Numbered from the stretch's first letter, positions 45,574 through 55,938 are shown. The stretch: DNA of 64,000 bases from Streptomyces avidinii (GCF_014650695.1 NZ_BMVL01000004.1:1-64000), one strand, 5' to 3'. Translations and numbers: made by a program. The notes: generated by a model from the letters alone, not told the origin.

Positions 45574-48294
45574 CTACAGCCAGGTGTTGAACCGGCGGAT
45601 GTACCAGGTCTTCACGAGCTGGGTGAGCGTGCAGTACGCGAGCAGTACGCCGATCAGCCACGGGAAGTAGCTCGCCGGCAGGGCCACGAAGCCCAGCGAG
45701 GGCGCCAGCGGCGAGAAGGGCAGCCAGAGCCCGGTCAGCACCGCGAGGACGGTCATCGCCATCACCGGCCAGGAGGCGCGGGACTGGATGAAGGGGATCT
45801 TCCGGGTGCGGATCATGTGGACGATCAGGGTCTGCGAGAGCAGGCCCTCGATGAACCAGCCGGACTGGAAGAGCGACTGCTCCGCCGCGCTGTTCGCCCC
45901 GAAGACGTGCCACATGATCAGGAACATCGAGATGTCGAAGACGGAGCTGACCGGACCGATGGTGACCACGAAGCGGCCGATGCCCTTGGCGTCCCAGTTG
46001 CGGGGCCTGCGCAGGTATTCCTCGTCCATCCGGTCCCACGGGGTCGCCAGCTGCGAGATGTCGTAGACCAGGTTCTGGACCAGCAGCATGATCGCGAGCA
46101 TCGGCTGGAAGGGGATGAAGGCGCTCGCGACCAGGACCGAGAAGACGTTGCCGAAGTTCGACGACGCGGTCATCTTGATGTATTTGATCGTGTTGCCGAA
46201 GGTGGTCCGGCCCTGGATGACGCCCTGCTCCAGGACGGTCAGGTCCTTCTCCAGCAGGATGATGTCCGCGGACTCCTTGGCGATGTCCACAGCGGTGTCC
46301 ACCGAGATGCCGACATCGGCGTCCCGCAGCGCGGCCGCGTCGTTGATGCCGTCGCCGAGGAACCCGACGGTGTGCCCGTCGGCCTGCAGGGCCCGTACGA
46401 TCCGGGCCTTCTGGACCGGGTTGACCTTGGCGAAGACCGTCGTACGGGCGGCCAGCGCGCGCAGCGCCGCGTCGTCGAGGTCGTCCGTCCCGGAGCCGAG
46501 CACCACCTGCCCGACGTCGATGCCGACGTCGGCGCAGACCCGGGCGGCCACGAGCTCGTTGTCGCCGGTGACGACCTTCACCGCGATGCCCTTGTCGGCC
46601 AGGCCCGTCAGGGCCCGGGCTGCGTCGGCCTTCGGCGGGTCGAGGAAGGCGAGGAAACCGACCAGGGTCAGCCCGTCCTCGTCGGCGACCGCGTAGGTCT
46701 CCCGGGGGGTGTCCATCGTGCTGGTGGCGACGGCGAGGACCCGCAGGCCCTGCCGGTTGTTGTCCTCGGCGATCCGGGTGACGTGCCACCGCAGTTGCTC
46801 GGTCAGCTCGACCCTCTCACCGCGGTCCCTCATGTGGGTGCACAGGGCCAGGACCTCCTCCACGGCACCCTTGGTGATCATGATGTGCTCGGCTCGCCCG
46901 AAGTCACCCACCACGCAATTGCGCCCCAGGACCACGGACATCCTGCGCCGGGCGAAGTCGAAGGGGATCTCGTCGACCATCGAGAACCGTGCGTCGACGA
47001 CAACCTCCTCGGCCTCGTCCACGCGGTCGATGACGGCCTGGTCCATCAGGTTCTTCAGACCGGTCTGGAAGTGCGAGTTGAGGTAGCCGTACTCCAGCAC
47101 CTCGGTGTCCTCGTTGCCGTGCACGTCCAGGTAGCGGTCCAGGACGATCCGGTCCTCGGTGAGCGTGCCGGTCTTGTCCGTGCAGAGCACGTCCATCGCG
47201 CCCAGGTTCTGGATCGCGTTGAGCCGCTTGACGACCACCTTGTGCCGGGACATGGCCACCGCCCCGCGCGCCAGGTTGGCGGAGACGACCATCGGCAGCA
47301 TCTCGGGGGTCAGCCCGACGGCGACGGCGATGCCGAAGAGGAAGGCCTCGTCCCAGTCGCCCTTCGTGAAGCCGTTGATCATGAACACGACCGGGACCAT
47401 CACCAGCATGAAGCGGATGAGCAGGAAGCTGACCCTGCGCACGCCGGTGTCGAAATTGGTCTGCGGGCGCTCGCCGACCAGCGAGCCGGCCATCGAGCCG
47501 AAGTAGGTGTCGGCGCCGGTGGCGACGACCACGCCGGTGGCGGTGCCCGAGGTGACCGAGGTCCCCATCAGGACCAGGTTGTCGGCCTCCACCGGGTCGG
47601 TCGCGTCCGGCCTGCCGAGGTCCTGCAGGCGGGTGTCGGCCTTGGCCACCGGCAGGGACTCGCCGGAGAGCGCGGCCTGGCCGACATTGAGGTCCTTGGC
47701 GGTGATGAGCCGCAGGTCGGCCGGGATCAGGTCGCCGGCGGCCAGCTTGACCACGTCGCCGGGGACCACCTGGTCCATGGGCACCTCGAACGTGGTGGGC
47801 GCGGATCCGCTGCCGGCCCGGCGCTGCACCGCGCAGGTGGTGGAGACGAGCTTCTTCAGCGCGTCGGCGGCGCGGCCCGAGCGGAACTCCTGCCAGAACC
47901 GCAGCAGCCCGCTGATCCCCACCATCACGGAGAGGATGACGACGCCCGGGTCCGCGGGGTCCTGCCAGTACATGACCGCCGCGAGGAGGACCAGGACGGC
48001 GATGAAGGGGTTCCGGAAGGCCTTCGCCAGCTGGCGGTACCAGCGGGGGGCGCGCTCGTGGGCGACGACGTTGGCGCCGTGGCGCTCCAGGCGCAGGGCG
48101 GCCTCGGCGTGGGTGAGGCCGGCGGGCGAGGCGTCCACCTCCTGCAGGACCTGGACGCCGGAACGGGCGCTGATCCCGGCGAGGCGCTCGCCGACGAGCC
48201 GGGTATGGGCCTGCAGCTCGGCGGCCCGGCGCTCGCGGCGGGACCGGCCCGGCGGTGCGAGCTTGGTCGGGGTACGGGGGGTGAGCATGGTCAT
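45574..48294 (-). CDS. mgtA: Mg2+-importing P-type ATPase
   Basis: P3B-type ATPase of 906 residues that moves Mg2+ into the cell. The phosphorylated aspartate is D373 in CTDKTGTLT; the actuator loop (LSGESLPV) and the hinge GDGINDAAALRDAD are present, and the C-terminal spans follow the MgtA pattern. The ATG at 48294 has GGAGGGAGG upstream; an in-frame ATG at 48345 has none. A small leader frame with a perfect ribosome site lies 256 bp upstream, suggesting control in the mRNA leader. Confidence 0.93.
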   Translation of the reverse strand: MTMLTPRTPTKLAPPGRSRRERRAAELQAHTRLVGERLAGISARSGVQVLQEVDASPAGLTHAEAALRLERHGANVVAHERAPRWYRQLAKAFRNPFIAVLVLLAAVMYWQDPADPGVVILSVMVGISGLLRFWQEFRSGRAADALKKLVSTTCAVQRRAGSGSAPTTFEVPMDQVVPGDVVKLAAGDLIPADLRLITAKDLNVGQAALSGESLPVAKADTRLQDLGRPDATDPVEADNLVLMGTSVTSGTATGVVVATGADTYFGSMAGSLVGERPQTNFDTGVRRVSFLLIRFMLVMVPVVFMINGFTKGDWDEAFLFGIAVAVGLTPEMLPMVVSANLARGAVAMSRHKVVVKRLNAIQNLGAMDVLCTDKTGTLTEDRIVLDRYLDVHGNEDTEVLEYGYLNSHFQTGLKNLMDQAVIDRVDEAEEVVVDARFSMVDEIPFDFARRRMSVVLGRNCVVGDFGRAEHIMITKGAVEEVLALCTHMRDRGERVELTEQLRWHVTRIAEDNNRQGLRVLAVATSTMDTPRETYAVADEDGLTLVGFLAFLDPPKADAARALTGLADKGIAVKVVTGDNELVAARVCADVGIDVGQVVLGSGTDDLDDAALRALAARTTVFAKVNPVQKARIVRALQADGHTVGFLGDGINDAAALRDADVGISVDTAVDIAKESADIILLEKDLTVLEQGVIQGRTTFGNTIKYIKMTASSNFGNVFSVLVASAFIPFQPMLAIMLLVQNLVYDISQLATPWDRMDEEYLRRPRNWDAKGIGRFVVTIGPVSSVFDISMFLIMWHVFGANSAAEQSLFQSGWFIEGLLSQTLIVHMIRTRKIPFIQSRASWPVMAMTVLAVLTGLWLPFSPLAPSLGFVALPASYFPWLIGVLLAYCTLTQLVKTWYIRRFNTWL

Positions 48295-48886
48295 GACGAA
48301 TACCTCCCTCCACGGTGTCCGGGCAGCGCGAAGCCGAGCGGTCACGTGGAGTGATCATGGGTCGGCGCGCAGCGGTCCGAAGGGACCGCGGGCACGCCGA
48401 TGGGCATGGATGACGCACGCCCGGCAGAGTTGGCAGGGCATGCGGAAGGAAGGGAATGTGGAAGGAAAGAACGCGCAGCAACGCGAGCGCGCGGGGACAG
48501 CGGTCCGCCGCTGCCGTGCGTACGCAGGAAAGGTCAGCCGGTCACAAGGTCAGCCGACGAGAGCGCTGCAAGGACTTCGATCGGGACTCATCCCGAACAC
48601 CTCCTTGCGCAGCGCGGTCATTACAAAACGCCCGATCCAGCCTGAAAGGCCACAGATGATCGGCGCCTCAGCGACCGTAGCACGATCCAGGGGGCCGTTT
48701 CCCTCCCCCTTTAGGTCAGTAGTGGCCGTTTCATGCCGCGTCAGCCTCTTGACGTCTGGATGCGCAAAGGATCGACTTAAGGTTCACAAGTTGGAGAGAT
48801 GCCGGGGCCTCGGAGCGTGAAGCCGTGACGTGTCCCGGCCGGGGGGCGACGGCTTGCCGTCGCTAATGGGCAGGAGTGGATGAGTC
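48295..48886. other. mgtA / rok7B7 divergent intergenic region
   Basis: About 590 bp between divergent genes. It contains the mgtA mRNA leader with a candidate 13-codon leader frame (48550-48591) and a CAGCGG-TCCG-CCGCTG hairpin at 48499-48514. I did not recognise an M-box riboswitch. Confidence 0.5.
48550..48591 (-). CDS. Candidate mgtA leader peptide
   Basis: A 13-residue frame, MSPDRSPCSALVG, with the full anti-16S ribosome site AAGGAGGT 7 bp upstream. It ends 255 bp before the mgtA start. Its size, position and early Pro/Asp codons recall the enterobacterial MgtL leader, whose translation senses Mg2+. No coding statistics are possible at this length, so function is inferred. Confidence 0.45.
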   Translation of the reverse strand: MSPDRSPCSALVG

Positions 48887-50101
48887 GTGCAGACTCCCGG
48901 ATCGCAGTCGTCGCTGCATCGCGCGAATCTCGAACGGGTCGTGCGGGCGGTGCGGCTCGCGGGATCGCTGACCCAGGCGGAGATCGCCCGCGCCACCGGA
49001 CTGTCGGCGGCCACGGTCTCCAACATCGTCCGGGAGCTGAAGGACGGCGGGACCGTCGAGGTCACGGACACCTCGGCCGGCGGCCGCCGGGCCCGCAGCG
49101 TCTCGCTCAGCGGTGACGCGGGGATCGTCATCGGTGTCGACTTCGGCCACACCCACCTGCGGGTGGCAGTGGGGAACCTTGCCCACCAGGTGCTGGCCGA
49201 GGAGTCCGAGCCGCTCGACGTCGACGCCTCCTGGGCGGACGGCTTCGACCGGGCGGAGGCCCTGGTCGGCCGCCTGATCGCGGGCATCGGGGTGGGGCTG
49301 GAGAAGGTCATCGGCGTCGGGCTCGGCGTGCCCGGTCCGATCGACGTGGAGTCCGGGACCCTGGGCTCGACCGCGATCCTGCCGGGCTGGGCGGGCATCA
49401 ACCCCCGCCAGGAGCTCTCGCAGCGCCTCGGGGTGCCCGTCTACGTGGACAACGACGCGAACCTCGGCGCCCTCGGTGAACTCGTTTGGGGGAGCGGGCG
49501 GGGAGTAAAGGACCTGGCCTACATCAAGGTGGCCAGCGGCGTCGGCGCGGGCCTCGTGATCAACGGCCAGATCTACCGCGGACCCGGCGGCACGGCGGGC
49601 GAGATCGGGCACATCACCCTGGACGAATCGGGCCCCGTCTGCCGCTGCGGCAACCGCGGCTGCCTGGAGACCTTCGCGGCCGCCCGGTACGTCCTGCCGC
49701 TGCTCCAGGGCACGCACGGGCCGGAATTGACGATGGAGCGGGTGGTCGAACTGGCCCGTGAGGGGGATCCCGGCTGCCGCCGCGTGATCACGGACGTGGG
49801 CCGGCACATCGGCAGCGGAGTGGCCAGTCTCTGCAACCTCCTGAACCCCAGCCGGGTGGTCCTGGGCGGCTCGCTGGCGGAGGCAGGTGAACTGGTCCTC
49901 GCCCCCATCCGTGAATCAGTGGGGAGGTACGCGATCCCCAGCGCGGCCCGGCAGTTGTCGGTGCTGACGGGGAACCTGGGCGGGCGCGCCGAGGTGCTGG
50001 GAGCGCTGGCGCTCGTACTCAGCGAGATGGGCGATTCGACACTTTTGTCAGATCATGGAAGTGGAGTGCGCGCTCCAGCGGTCTTGTCTTCAGGTAGATA
50101 A
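48887..50101 (+). CDS. rok7B7: ROK-family transcriptional regulator
   Basis: Regulator of 404 residues with an N-terminal MarR-like helix-turn-helix (LTQAEIARATGLSAATVSN, about 28-46) and a ROK sugar-kinase-like domain. The ATP-like motif GVDFGHTHLRVAV, the GxGxGxxGxxG-type signature and the zinc loop CRCGNRGCLE are visible. The GTG at 48887 has AGGAG 10 bp upstream. The position directly before xylFGH identifies it as Rok7B7, known in S. coelicolor to affect xylose uptake, carbon control and antibiotic production. Confidence 0.92.
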   Translation: MQTPGSQSSLHRANLERVVRAVRLAGSLTQAEIARATGLSAATVSNIVRELKDGGTVEVTDTSAGGRRARSVSLSGDAGIVIGVDFGHTHLRVAVGNLAHQVLAEESEPLDVDASWADGFDRAEALVGRLIAGIGVGLEKVIGVGLGVPGPIDVESGTLGSTAILPGWAGINPRQELSQRLGVPVYVDNDANLGALGELVWGSGRGVKDLAYIKVASGVGAGLVINGQIYRGPGGTAGEIGHITLDESGPVCRCGNRGCLETFAAARYVLPLLQGTHGPELTMERVVELAREGDPGCRRVITDVGRHIGSGVASLCNLLNPSRVVLGGSLAEAGELVLAPIRESVGRYAIPSAARQLSVLTGNLGGRAEVLGALALVLSEMGDSTLLSDHGSGVRAPAVLSSGR

Positions 50102-50218
50102 CGAATGGCACCGTTGTCATCTCGTTAAGAATTCACTCCTTGACGGCAAAACGCGGCCGGGGTTGACTCACATCCACCTCGGCCGCGGCGTAGCGGCCTC
50201 GTCAGGGAGGTTCAAGTA

Positions 50219-51334
50219 ATGAACACGCGAATGCGCAGAGCCGCTGTAGCCGTTGCCGCCGGCGCCATGGCCGTTTCCCTCGCCGCTTGTGGCAGTGCCA
50301 AGGAGGCCGGCGACAAGACCAAGGAGTCCTCCGGCGCTGCCAAGGGCGACGCGATCAAGGTCGGTCTGCTCCTGCCGGAGAACCAGACCGCGCGTTACGA
50401 GAAGTTCGACAAGCCGCTCATCGAGAAGAAGGTCGCCGAGCTCACCGGTGGCAAGGGCGAGGTCGTCTACGCCAACGCCAAGCAGGACGCGACCACGCAG
50501 AACTCGCAGGTCGACACGATGATCACCAACAAGGTGGACGTCCTCATCGTCGACGCGGTGGACTCCAAGGCCATCGCCGGTTCGGTCAAGAAGGCGAAGG
50601 AGGCCGGTATCCCGGTCGTCGCCTACGACCGCCTGGCCGAGGGCCCGATCGACGCCTACACCTCCTTCGACAACGAAGAGGTCGGCAAGGTCCAGGGCAA
50701 GGCGCTGCTGGAGGCGCTGGGCGACAAGGCCAAGGACGGCCAGATCGTCATGATGAACGGTTCGGTCACCGACCCGAACGCCAAGCTCTTCAAGTCCGGT
50801 GCGCACTCCGTCCTCGACGGCAAGGTGAACGTCGGCAAGGAGTACGACACCGTCGAGTGGAAGCCGGAGAACGCCAACACCAACATGGCGGCCGCCCTCT
50901 CCGCGCTCGGCAAGGACAAGGTCGTCGGCGTCTACTCCGCCAACGACGGCATGGCCGGCGGCATCATCACCGCCCTCAAGGCGGCCGGTGTCTCCCCGCT
51001 TCCGCCGGTCACCGGCCAGGACGCCGAACTCGCCGGTGTGCAGCGCATCGTCGCGGGTGAGCAGTTCATGAGCGTCTACAAGCCGTACGCCCCCGAGGCC
51101 GAGGCCGCGGCGAAGATGGCCGTCGCCCTCGCCAAGGGCGAGAAGCTCGAGGGAGTCACCACCTCCACGGTCGACAGCCCGACCACCAAGGGTGTCGCGT
51201 CCGTGCTGATCCCGGTCGTCTCGCTCACCAAGGGCAACATCAAGGACACCGTCGTCAAGGACGGCGTCTACTCGATCGACGAGATCTGCAGCGACAAGTA
51301 CGCGGCGGCCTGCGCCGCCGCCGGCCTGAAGTAG
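50219..51334 (+). CDS. xylF: Xylose ABC importer, binding lipoprotein
   Basis: Periplasmic-binding type 1 sugar receptor of 371 residues with the lipobox LAAC (C24). Strong AGGGAGG ribosome site before the ATG. The ribose/xylose-binding fold is clear (VDVLIVDAVDSKAIAGSVKK, GIPVVAYDRL). First gene of xylFGH, following rok7B7. Confidence 0.93.
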   Translation: MNTRMRRAAVAVAAGAMAVSLAACGSAKEAGDKTKESSGAAKGDAIKVGLLLPENQTARYEKFDKPLIEKKVAELTGGKGEVVYANAKQDATTQNSQVDTMITNKVDVLIVDAVDSKAIAGSVKKAKEAGIPVVAYDRLAEGPIDAYTSFDNEEVGKVQGKALLEALGDKAKDGQIVMMNGSVTDPNAKLFKSGAHSVLDGKVNVGKEYDTVEWKPENANTNMAAALSALGKDKVVGVYSANDGMAGGIITALKAAGVSPLPPVTGQDAELAGVQRIVAGEQFMSVYKPYAPEAEAAAKMAVALAKGEKLEGVTTSTVDSPTTKGVASVLIPVVSLTKGNIKDTVVKDGVYSIDEICSDKYAAACAAAGLK

Positions 51335-51342
51335 CGGCCCCC

Positions 51343-51363
51343 GTCGTCTCCCCGCGAGACGGC
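51343..51363 (+). terminator. Intra-operon hairpin behind xylF
   Basis: CGTCTC-CCCGC-GAGACG with flanking pairs, 8 bp after the xylF stop. It probably stabilises or attenuates the message so that the binding protein is made in excess. Confidence 0.45.
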
Positions 51364-51505
51364 CCCCCGTGCCTGACCGGCGTCCCGCCCCCTCATCCCC
51401 GCCACCGGGCGGGGCGCCGGGCAGAAACGTTCCTCCCCCATACGCCCTGCTCCTGCTCTTTTGCACGACATCCCCGCCGGTCAGGCGGCGAAGGAGATGG
51501 TTCAT

Positions 51506-52285
51506 GTGTCCGCTGCGCCCGTGCTGGCGTTGCGAGGGGTCTCGAAGCGGTTCGGCGCCGTTCAGGCCCTCACCGACGTAGAACTCGAGATCCACTCCGG
51601 TGAAGTGGTCGCCCTCGTCGGCGACAACGGTGCCGGAAAGTCCACGCTGGTCAAGACGATCGCCGGCGTGCATCCCATCGATGAAGGTGTCATCGAGTGG
51701 GAGGGCCGCCCGGTCGCCATCGGCAAGCCCCACGACGCCCAGAACCTGGGCATCGCGACGGTCTACCAGGACCTGGCGCTCTGCGACAACATCGATGTTG
51801 TCGGCAACCTCTTCCTCGGCCGGGAGCTCAAGAGCTTCGGCATCCTCGACGAGGTGGAGATGGAGCGGCGCGCCCGCGAGCTCCTGACCACCCTGTCCAT
51901 CCGGATCCCCAGTGTCCGGATCCCCATCGCCTCGCTCTCCGGCGGTCAGCGCCAGACCGTGGCGATCGCGCGTTCCATGCTGGGCGAGCCCCAGCTCGTC
52001 ATCCTCGACGAGCCCACCGCCGCCCTCGGCGTCGAGCAGACCGCCCAGGTCCTCGACCTGGTGGAGCGGCTGCGCGAGCGCGGCCACGCCGTCATCCTCA
52101 TCAGCCACAACATGGCCGATGTGAAGGCCGTCGCCGACAAGGTGGCGGTTCTGCGGCTCGGCCGCAACAACGGTGTCTTCAATGTCGCCGACACCTCGCA
52201 GGAAGAGATCATCTCCGCCATCACCGGTGCCACGGACAACGCCGTGACCCGCCGGGCGGCCCGCACCTCGGAGGCCGGCAAGTGA
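51506..52285 (+). CDS. xylG: Xylose ABC importer, ATPase
   Basis: ABC ATPase of 259 residues. Walker A is GDNGAGKS (39-46), the signature LSGGQRQT, Walker B LVILDEPTAAL. Proteobacterial XylG has two fused ABC domains (about 500 residues); this one has a single domain and should dimerise. The GTG at 51506 has AAGGAG 9 bp upstream; an ATG three codons earlier overlaps that site. It overlaps xylH by GTGA. Confidence 0.9.
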   Translation: MSAAPVLALRGVSKRFGAVQALTDVELEIHSGEVVALVGDNGAGKSTLVKTIAGVHPIDEGVIEWEGRPVAIGKPHDAQNLGIATVYQDLALCDNIDVVGNLFLGRELKSFGILDEVEMERRARELLTTLSIRIPSVRIPIASLSGGQRQTVAIARSMLGEPQLVILDEPTAALGVEQTAQVLDLVERLRERGHAVILISHNMADVKAVADKVAVLRLGRNNGVFNVADTSQEEIISAITGATDNAVTRRAARTSEAGK

Positions 52286-53601
52286 GCACCCAGAACCCTG
52301 CCACCGGTCCACTGGACAAGGGCCCCGTCGAGCAGCAGGAGCACATCGACCCGGTCAACCCGGCGGCCGCGCACGACGCGATCCCGGCCGTGGACCCCCG
52401 CCTGCTCGTCAGGGAGGAGGGCCTCGCCGGATACGTGGGCGAGTTCAAGCGCAAGATGAAGGCCGGCGACCTGGGTTCCCTCCCGGTCGTCATCGGCCTG
52501 ATCGTCATCTGGTCCATCTTCCAGGGGCTGAACTCGAACTTCCTCTCCCCGGAGAACCTCACCAACATCGCGATCACGATGACCGGCACCGGCATGATCG
52601 CCATCGGCATCATCTTCGTGCTGCTGCTCGGTGAGATCGACCTCTCGGTCGGCTCGGTGAGCGGTGTCTCGGGGGCGATCGTCGCCGTCCTCGCCGTCAC
52701 CCACGGCGTGAACGAATGGCTGGCGATCCTGGCGGCCATCGTCGGTGGGGCCCTGATCGGCTCCATCCACGGCTTCTTCTTCGCCAAGATCGGCGCCCCG
52801 GCCTTCGCCGTCACCCTGTCGGGCCTGCTCTTCTGGCTCGGCGCGATGCTGCAGATCCTCGGCAGCAACGGCACGATCAACATCGACTCCGACGGCGTGG
52901 TCGGCCAGCTGACCACGTACTTCTTCTCGGACGTGGCCGTCGCCTACGGGCTGGCCGCGCTCGCGGTGGCCGGTTACTTCCTCGCGTCCTTCCTCGACGC
53001 GAGGCGCCGCGAGGCCGCCGGGATGCCCTCCCGGCCGCTCGTCGAGGTCCTGCTGCGCACCGGCCTGCTCGCGCTGTGCACCTTCGGCCCCGCCGTGCTG
53101 TTCAACCAGTACAAGGGCCTGCCGCTCGCGGTGGTGCTCTTCCTGCTGGCCCTGGTCGTCACGGACTTCCTGCTGCGCCGCACGACCTTCGGGCGAAACG
53201 TTTTCGCACTGGGCGGCAGCGTCGAGGCCTCCCGCCGCGCGGGCATCAACGTCACCCGGATCCGGATCACGGTCTTCGCGATCTCCAGCACCTTCGCCGC
53301 CATCGGCGGCCTGTTCTGGGCCTCCAAGATCGCGGCGGCCAACCAGAGCGCCGGCGCCGGCGACCTGCTGATGAACGTGATCGCGGCGGCCGTCATCGGC
53401 GGCACCAGCCTCTTCGGCGGCCGGGGCCGGACCTGGAACGCCCTCCTCGGCGTCATGGTCATCGTCTCGATCCAGTACGGTCTGGCTCTGGAAGGCATCG
53501 CGACGCCGATCCAGTACATGATCACCGGTGCGGTGCTGCTGACCACCGTGGTGATCGACTCGGTCTCGCGCAAGACCCAGAAGACGGCCGGACGCGCCTG
53601 A
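52282..53601 (+). CDS. xylH: Xylose ABC importer, permease
   Basis: BPD type 2 (RbsC/XylH) permease of 439 residues with about ten spans; the conserved SVEASRRAGINVTRIR and AAVIGGTSLFGGRG motifs are present. The 65-residue hydrophilic N-terminus is longer than in E. coli. The GTG overlaps the xylG stop. Confidence 0.92.
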   Translation: MSTQNPATGPLDKGPVEQQEHIDPVNPAAAHDAIPAVDPRLLVREEGLAGYVGEFKRKMKAGDLGSLPVVIGLIVIWSIFQGLNSNFLSPENLTNIAITMTGTGMIAIGIIFVLLLGEIDLSVGSVSGVSGAIVAVLAVTHGVNEWLAILAAIVGGALIGSIHGFFFAKIGAPAFAVTLSGLLFWLGAMLQILGSNGTINIDSDGVVGQLTTYFFSDVAVAYGLAALAVAGYFLASFLDARRREAAGMPSRPLVEVLLRTGLLALCTFGPAVLFNQYKGLPLAVVLFLLALVVTDFLLRRTTFGRNVFALGGSVEASRRAGINVTRIRITVFAISSTFAAIGGLFWASKIAAANQSAGAGDLLMNVIAAAVIGGTSLFGGRGRTWNALLGVMVIVSIQYGLALEGIATPIQYMITGAVLLTTVVIDSVSRKTQKTAGRA

Positions 53602-53654
53602 CAGCGCGTCCGATCGCCCGCCGGAGCGGCATTCGGCGGTAAGACCGGTCACAG

Positions 53655-53685
53655 TGCCCGGCGCCACTTCTTGTGGCGCCGGGCA
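53655..53685 (+). terminator. xylFGH terminator
   Basis: A perfect 13-bp stem (TGCCCGGCGCCAC) with a TTCTT loop, 53 bp behind xylH. Confidence 0.88.
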
Positions 53686-53864
53686 TCCGTGCTTACACGT
53701 ACGGGGTACTCATGTGCGGGTATACGCCCGTATGTGATGTGTGGCCGAGCATTCGTGCGTACATGTATGACAAAGGTGTGACTCCCCCGGGACGGCCCGA
53801 TGACCGAGCCCGGGAGCGGAACATTAGACTCGACAGACCAGCTAGCAACTGCAAGGAGGCACGG

Positions 53865-55814
53865 GTGCTGCTGACCCGCATCAAGGGACCGCGCGATCTG
53901 GACCGGCTCAGCCAGGAGGAGCTCGACCAGCTCGCGGCCGAGATCAGGTCCTTCCTCGTCGACGCCGTCTCCAAGACCGGCGGGCACCTCGGCCCCAACC
54001 TCGGGGTGGTCGAACTGACGATCGCCCTGCACCGGGTCTTCGACTCGCCCAAGGACAAGGTCCTCTTCGACACCGGCCACCAGGCCTACGTCCACAAGCT
54101 GCTCACGGGCCGCCAGGACTTCGCCGGCCTGCGCACCAAGAACGGCCTGTCCGGCTATCCCTCGCGCGCCGAGTCCGACCACGACGTGATCGAGAACTCG
54201 CACGCCTCCACCGTGCTCGGCTGGGCCGACGGCCTGGCCAAGGCCAACGAGGTGCTGGGCCGCGAGGACCACCACGTCGCCGCCGTCATCGGCGACGGCG
54301 CGCTGACCGGTGGCATGGCCTGGGAGGCGCTGAACAACATCGCCGCCGCCAAGGACCGCCCCCTCGTCATCGTCGTCAACGACAACGAGCGCTCCTACGG
54401 CCCCACCATCGGCGGCCTCGCCAACCACCTGGCCACCCTGCGCACCACGGACGGCTACGAGCGCTTCCTGGCCCGCGGCAAGGAGATCCTGGAGCGCACC
54501 CCGGTCGTCGGGAAGCCGCTCTTCGAGACCCTGCACGGCGCCAAGAAGGGGCTCAAGGACTTCATCGCCCCGCAGGGCATGTTCGAGGACCTCGGGCTCA
54601 AGTACATCGGGCCCATCGACGGCCACGACATCGAGGCCCTGGAGTCCGCCCTGCAGCGCGCCAAGCGCTTCAGCGGCCCGGTCATCGTGCACTGCCTCAC
54701 CCAGAAGGGCCGCGGCTACACCCCGGCCCTGGAGCACGAGGCGGACCGCTTCCACGCGGTCGGCGTGATCCACCCGGACACCGGTCTGCCGGTGAAGACC
54801 GCCGCGGCCAGCTGGACCTCCGTCTTCGCCGACGAGATGGTCAAGCTCGGCCACGAGCGCGAGGACATCGTCGGCATCACCGCCGCGATGCTCCACCCGG
54901 TCGGCCTCAACAAGTTCGCCGAGGCCTTCCCGAACCGGATCTACGACGTCGGCATCGCCGAGCAGCACGGCGCCACCTCGGCGGCGGGCCTCGCCACCGG
55001 CGGGGTCCACCCGGTCTTCGCGGTGTACGCCACGTTCCTCAACCGTGCCTTCGACCAGGTCCTGATGGACGTGGCCCTGCACAAGTGCGGGGTCACCTTC
55101 GTCCTGGACCGCGCCGGTGTCACCGGTGACGACGGCGCCTCCCACAACGGCATGTGGGACATGTCCATCCTGCAGGTCGTCCCCGGTCTGCGGCTCGCCG
55201 CCCCGCGCGACGCCGAGCAGCTGCGCGCCCAGCTCCGCGAGGCCGTCGCGGTCAAGGACGCCCCGACCGTCGTGCGCTACTCCAAGGGCGTCGTCGGCCC
55301 GGCCGTCCCGGCCGTCGGCCGGATCGGCGGCATGGACGTCCTGCGGGCCCCGCGCGCCGAGGTCACCCACCCCCTCGGCCCTTCGGGCCTGGGGGGACCC
55401 CTTGGGGACGTACTGCTCGTCTCGGTCGGCGCGCTCGCCCCGATGTGCCTGGAGATCGCCGATCTGCTGGACAAGCAGGGCATCTCCACGACCGTGGTCG
55501 ACCCCCGCTGGGTCAAGCCCGTGGACGAGGCCCTGGCCCCGCTCGCGGACCGGCACCGCGTGGTCGTCACCGTCGAGGACAACGGCCGCACCGGCGGTGT
55601 GGGAGCGGCCGTCTCGCAGGCCCTGCGGGACGCGGGCGTCGACGTACCGCTGCGCGACTTCGGCATTCCGCAGCGCTTCCTCGACCACGCCCTCCGCAAG
55701 GAGATCCTGGCCGAGATCGGCCTGACCGCGCCGGACATCGCCCGGCAGGTCACCGGCCTGGTCGCCAAGCTCGACGGCCGCTACGACAGCGAGCCGGCCG
55801 CCGCCGTCGACTAG
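53865..55814 (+). CDS. dxs: 1-deoxy-D-xylulose-5-phosphate synthase
   Basis: Thiamine-diphosphate enzyme of 649 residues that joins pyruvate and glyceraldehyde 3-phosphate in the first step of the MEP isoprenoid pathway. The N-terminal [15 protein letters not shown] and the ThDP/Mg site [15 protein letters not shown] with VVNDNERS are present, as are the central YDVGIAEQH and C-terminal transketolase parts. The GTG at 53865 follows AAGGAGG; the frame is open for 64 codons upstream without support. Monocistronic. Confidence 0.96.
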   Translation: MLLTRIKGPRDLDRLSQEELDQLAAEIRSFLVDAVSKTGGHLGPNLGVVELTIALHRVFDSPKDKVLFDTGHQAYVHKLLTGRQDFAGLRTKNGLSGYPSRAESDHDVIENSHASTVLGWADGLAKANEVLGREDHHVAAVIGDGALTGGMAWEALNNIAAAKDRPLVIVVNDNERSYGPTIGGLANHLATLRTTDGYERFLARGKEILERTPVVGKPLFETLHGAKKGLKDFIAPQGMFEDLGLKYIGPIDGHDIEALESALQRAKRFSGPVIVHCLTQKGRGYTPALEHEADRFHAVGVIHPDTGLPVKTAAASWTSVFADEMVKLGHEREDIVGITAAMLHPVGLNKFAEAFPNRIYDVGIAEQHGATSAAGLATGGVHPVFAVYATFLNRAFDQVLMDVALHKCGVTFVLDRAGVTGDDGASHNGMWDMSILQVVPGLRLAAPRDAEQLRAQLREAVAVKDAPTVVRYSKGVVGPAVPAVGRIGGMDVLRAPRAEVTHPLGPSGLGGPLGDVLLVSVGALAPMCLEIADLLDKQGISTTVVDPRWVKPVDEALAPLADRHRVVVTVEDNGRTGGVGAAVSQALRDAGVDVPLRDFGIPQRFLDHALRKEILAEIGLTAPDIARQVTGLVAKLDGRYDSEPAAAVD

Positions 55815-55938
55815 TCCGGAAACCGCCGCGCGCGCCGTTCGTAGATCGAGGCGCGGTTGCACGTCACGGGCCGGGAGATCACTCTTGAGGAGTGGGCCTC
55901 CCGGCCCGTTCGTGCGTCGTCACCTCTCGGAGGCGTCG

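Noticed and set aside
48295..48549. An M-box (ykoK) riboswitch in the mgtA leader
   Set aside because: I could not find the conserved loop sequences. The leader-frame explanation fits better, though a divergent riboswitch cannot be excluded by eye.
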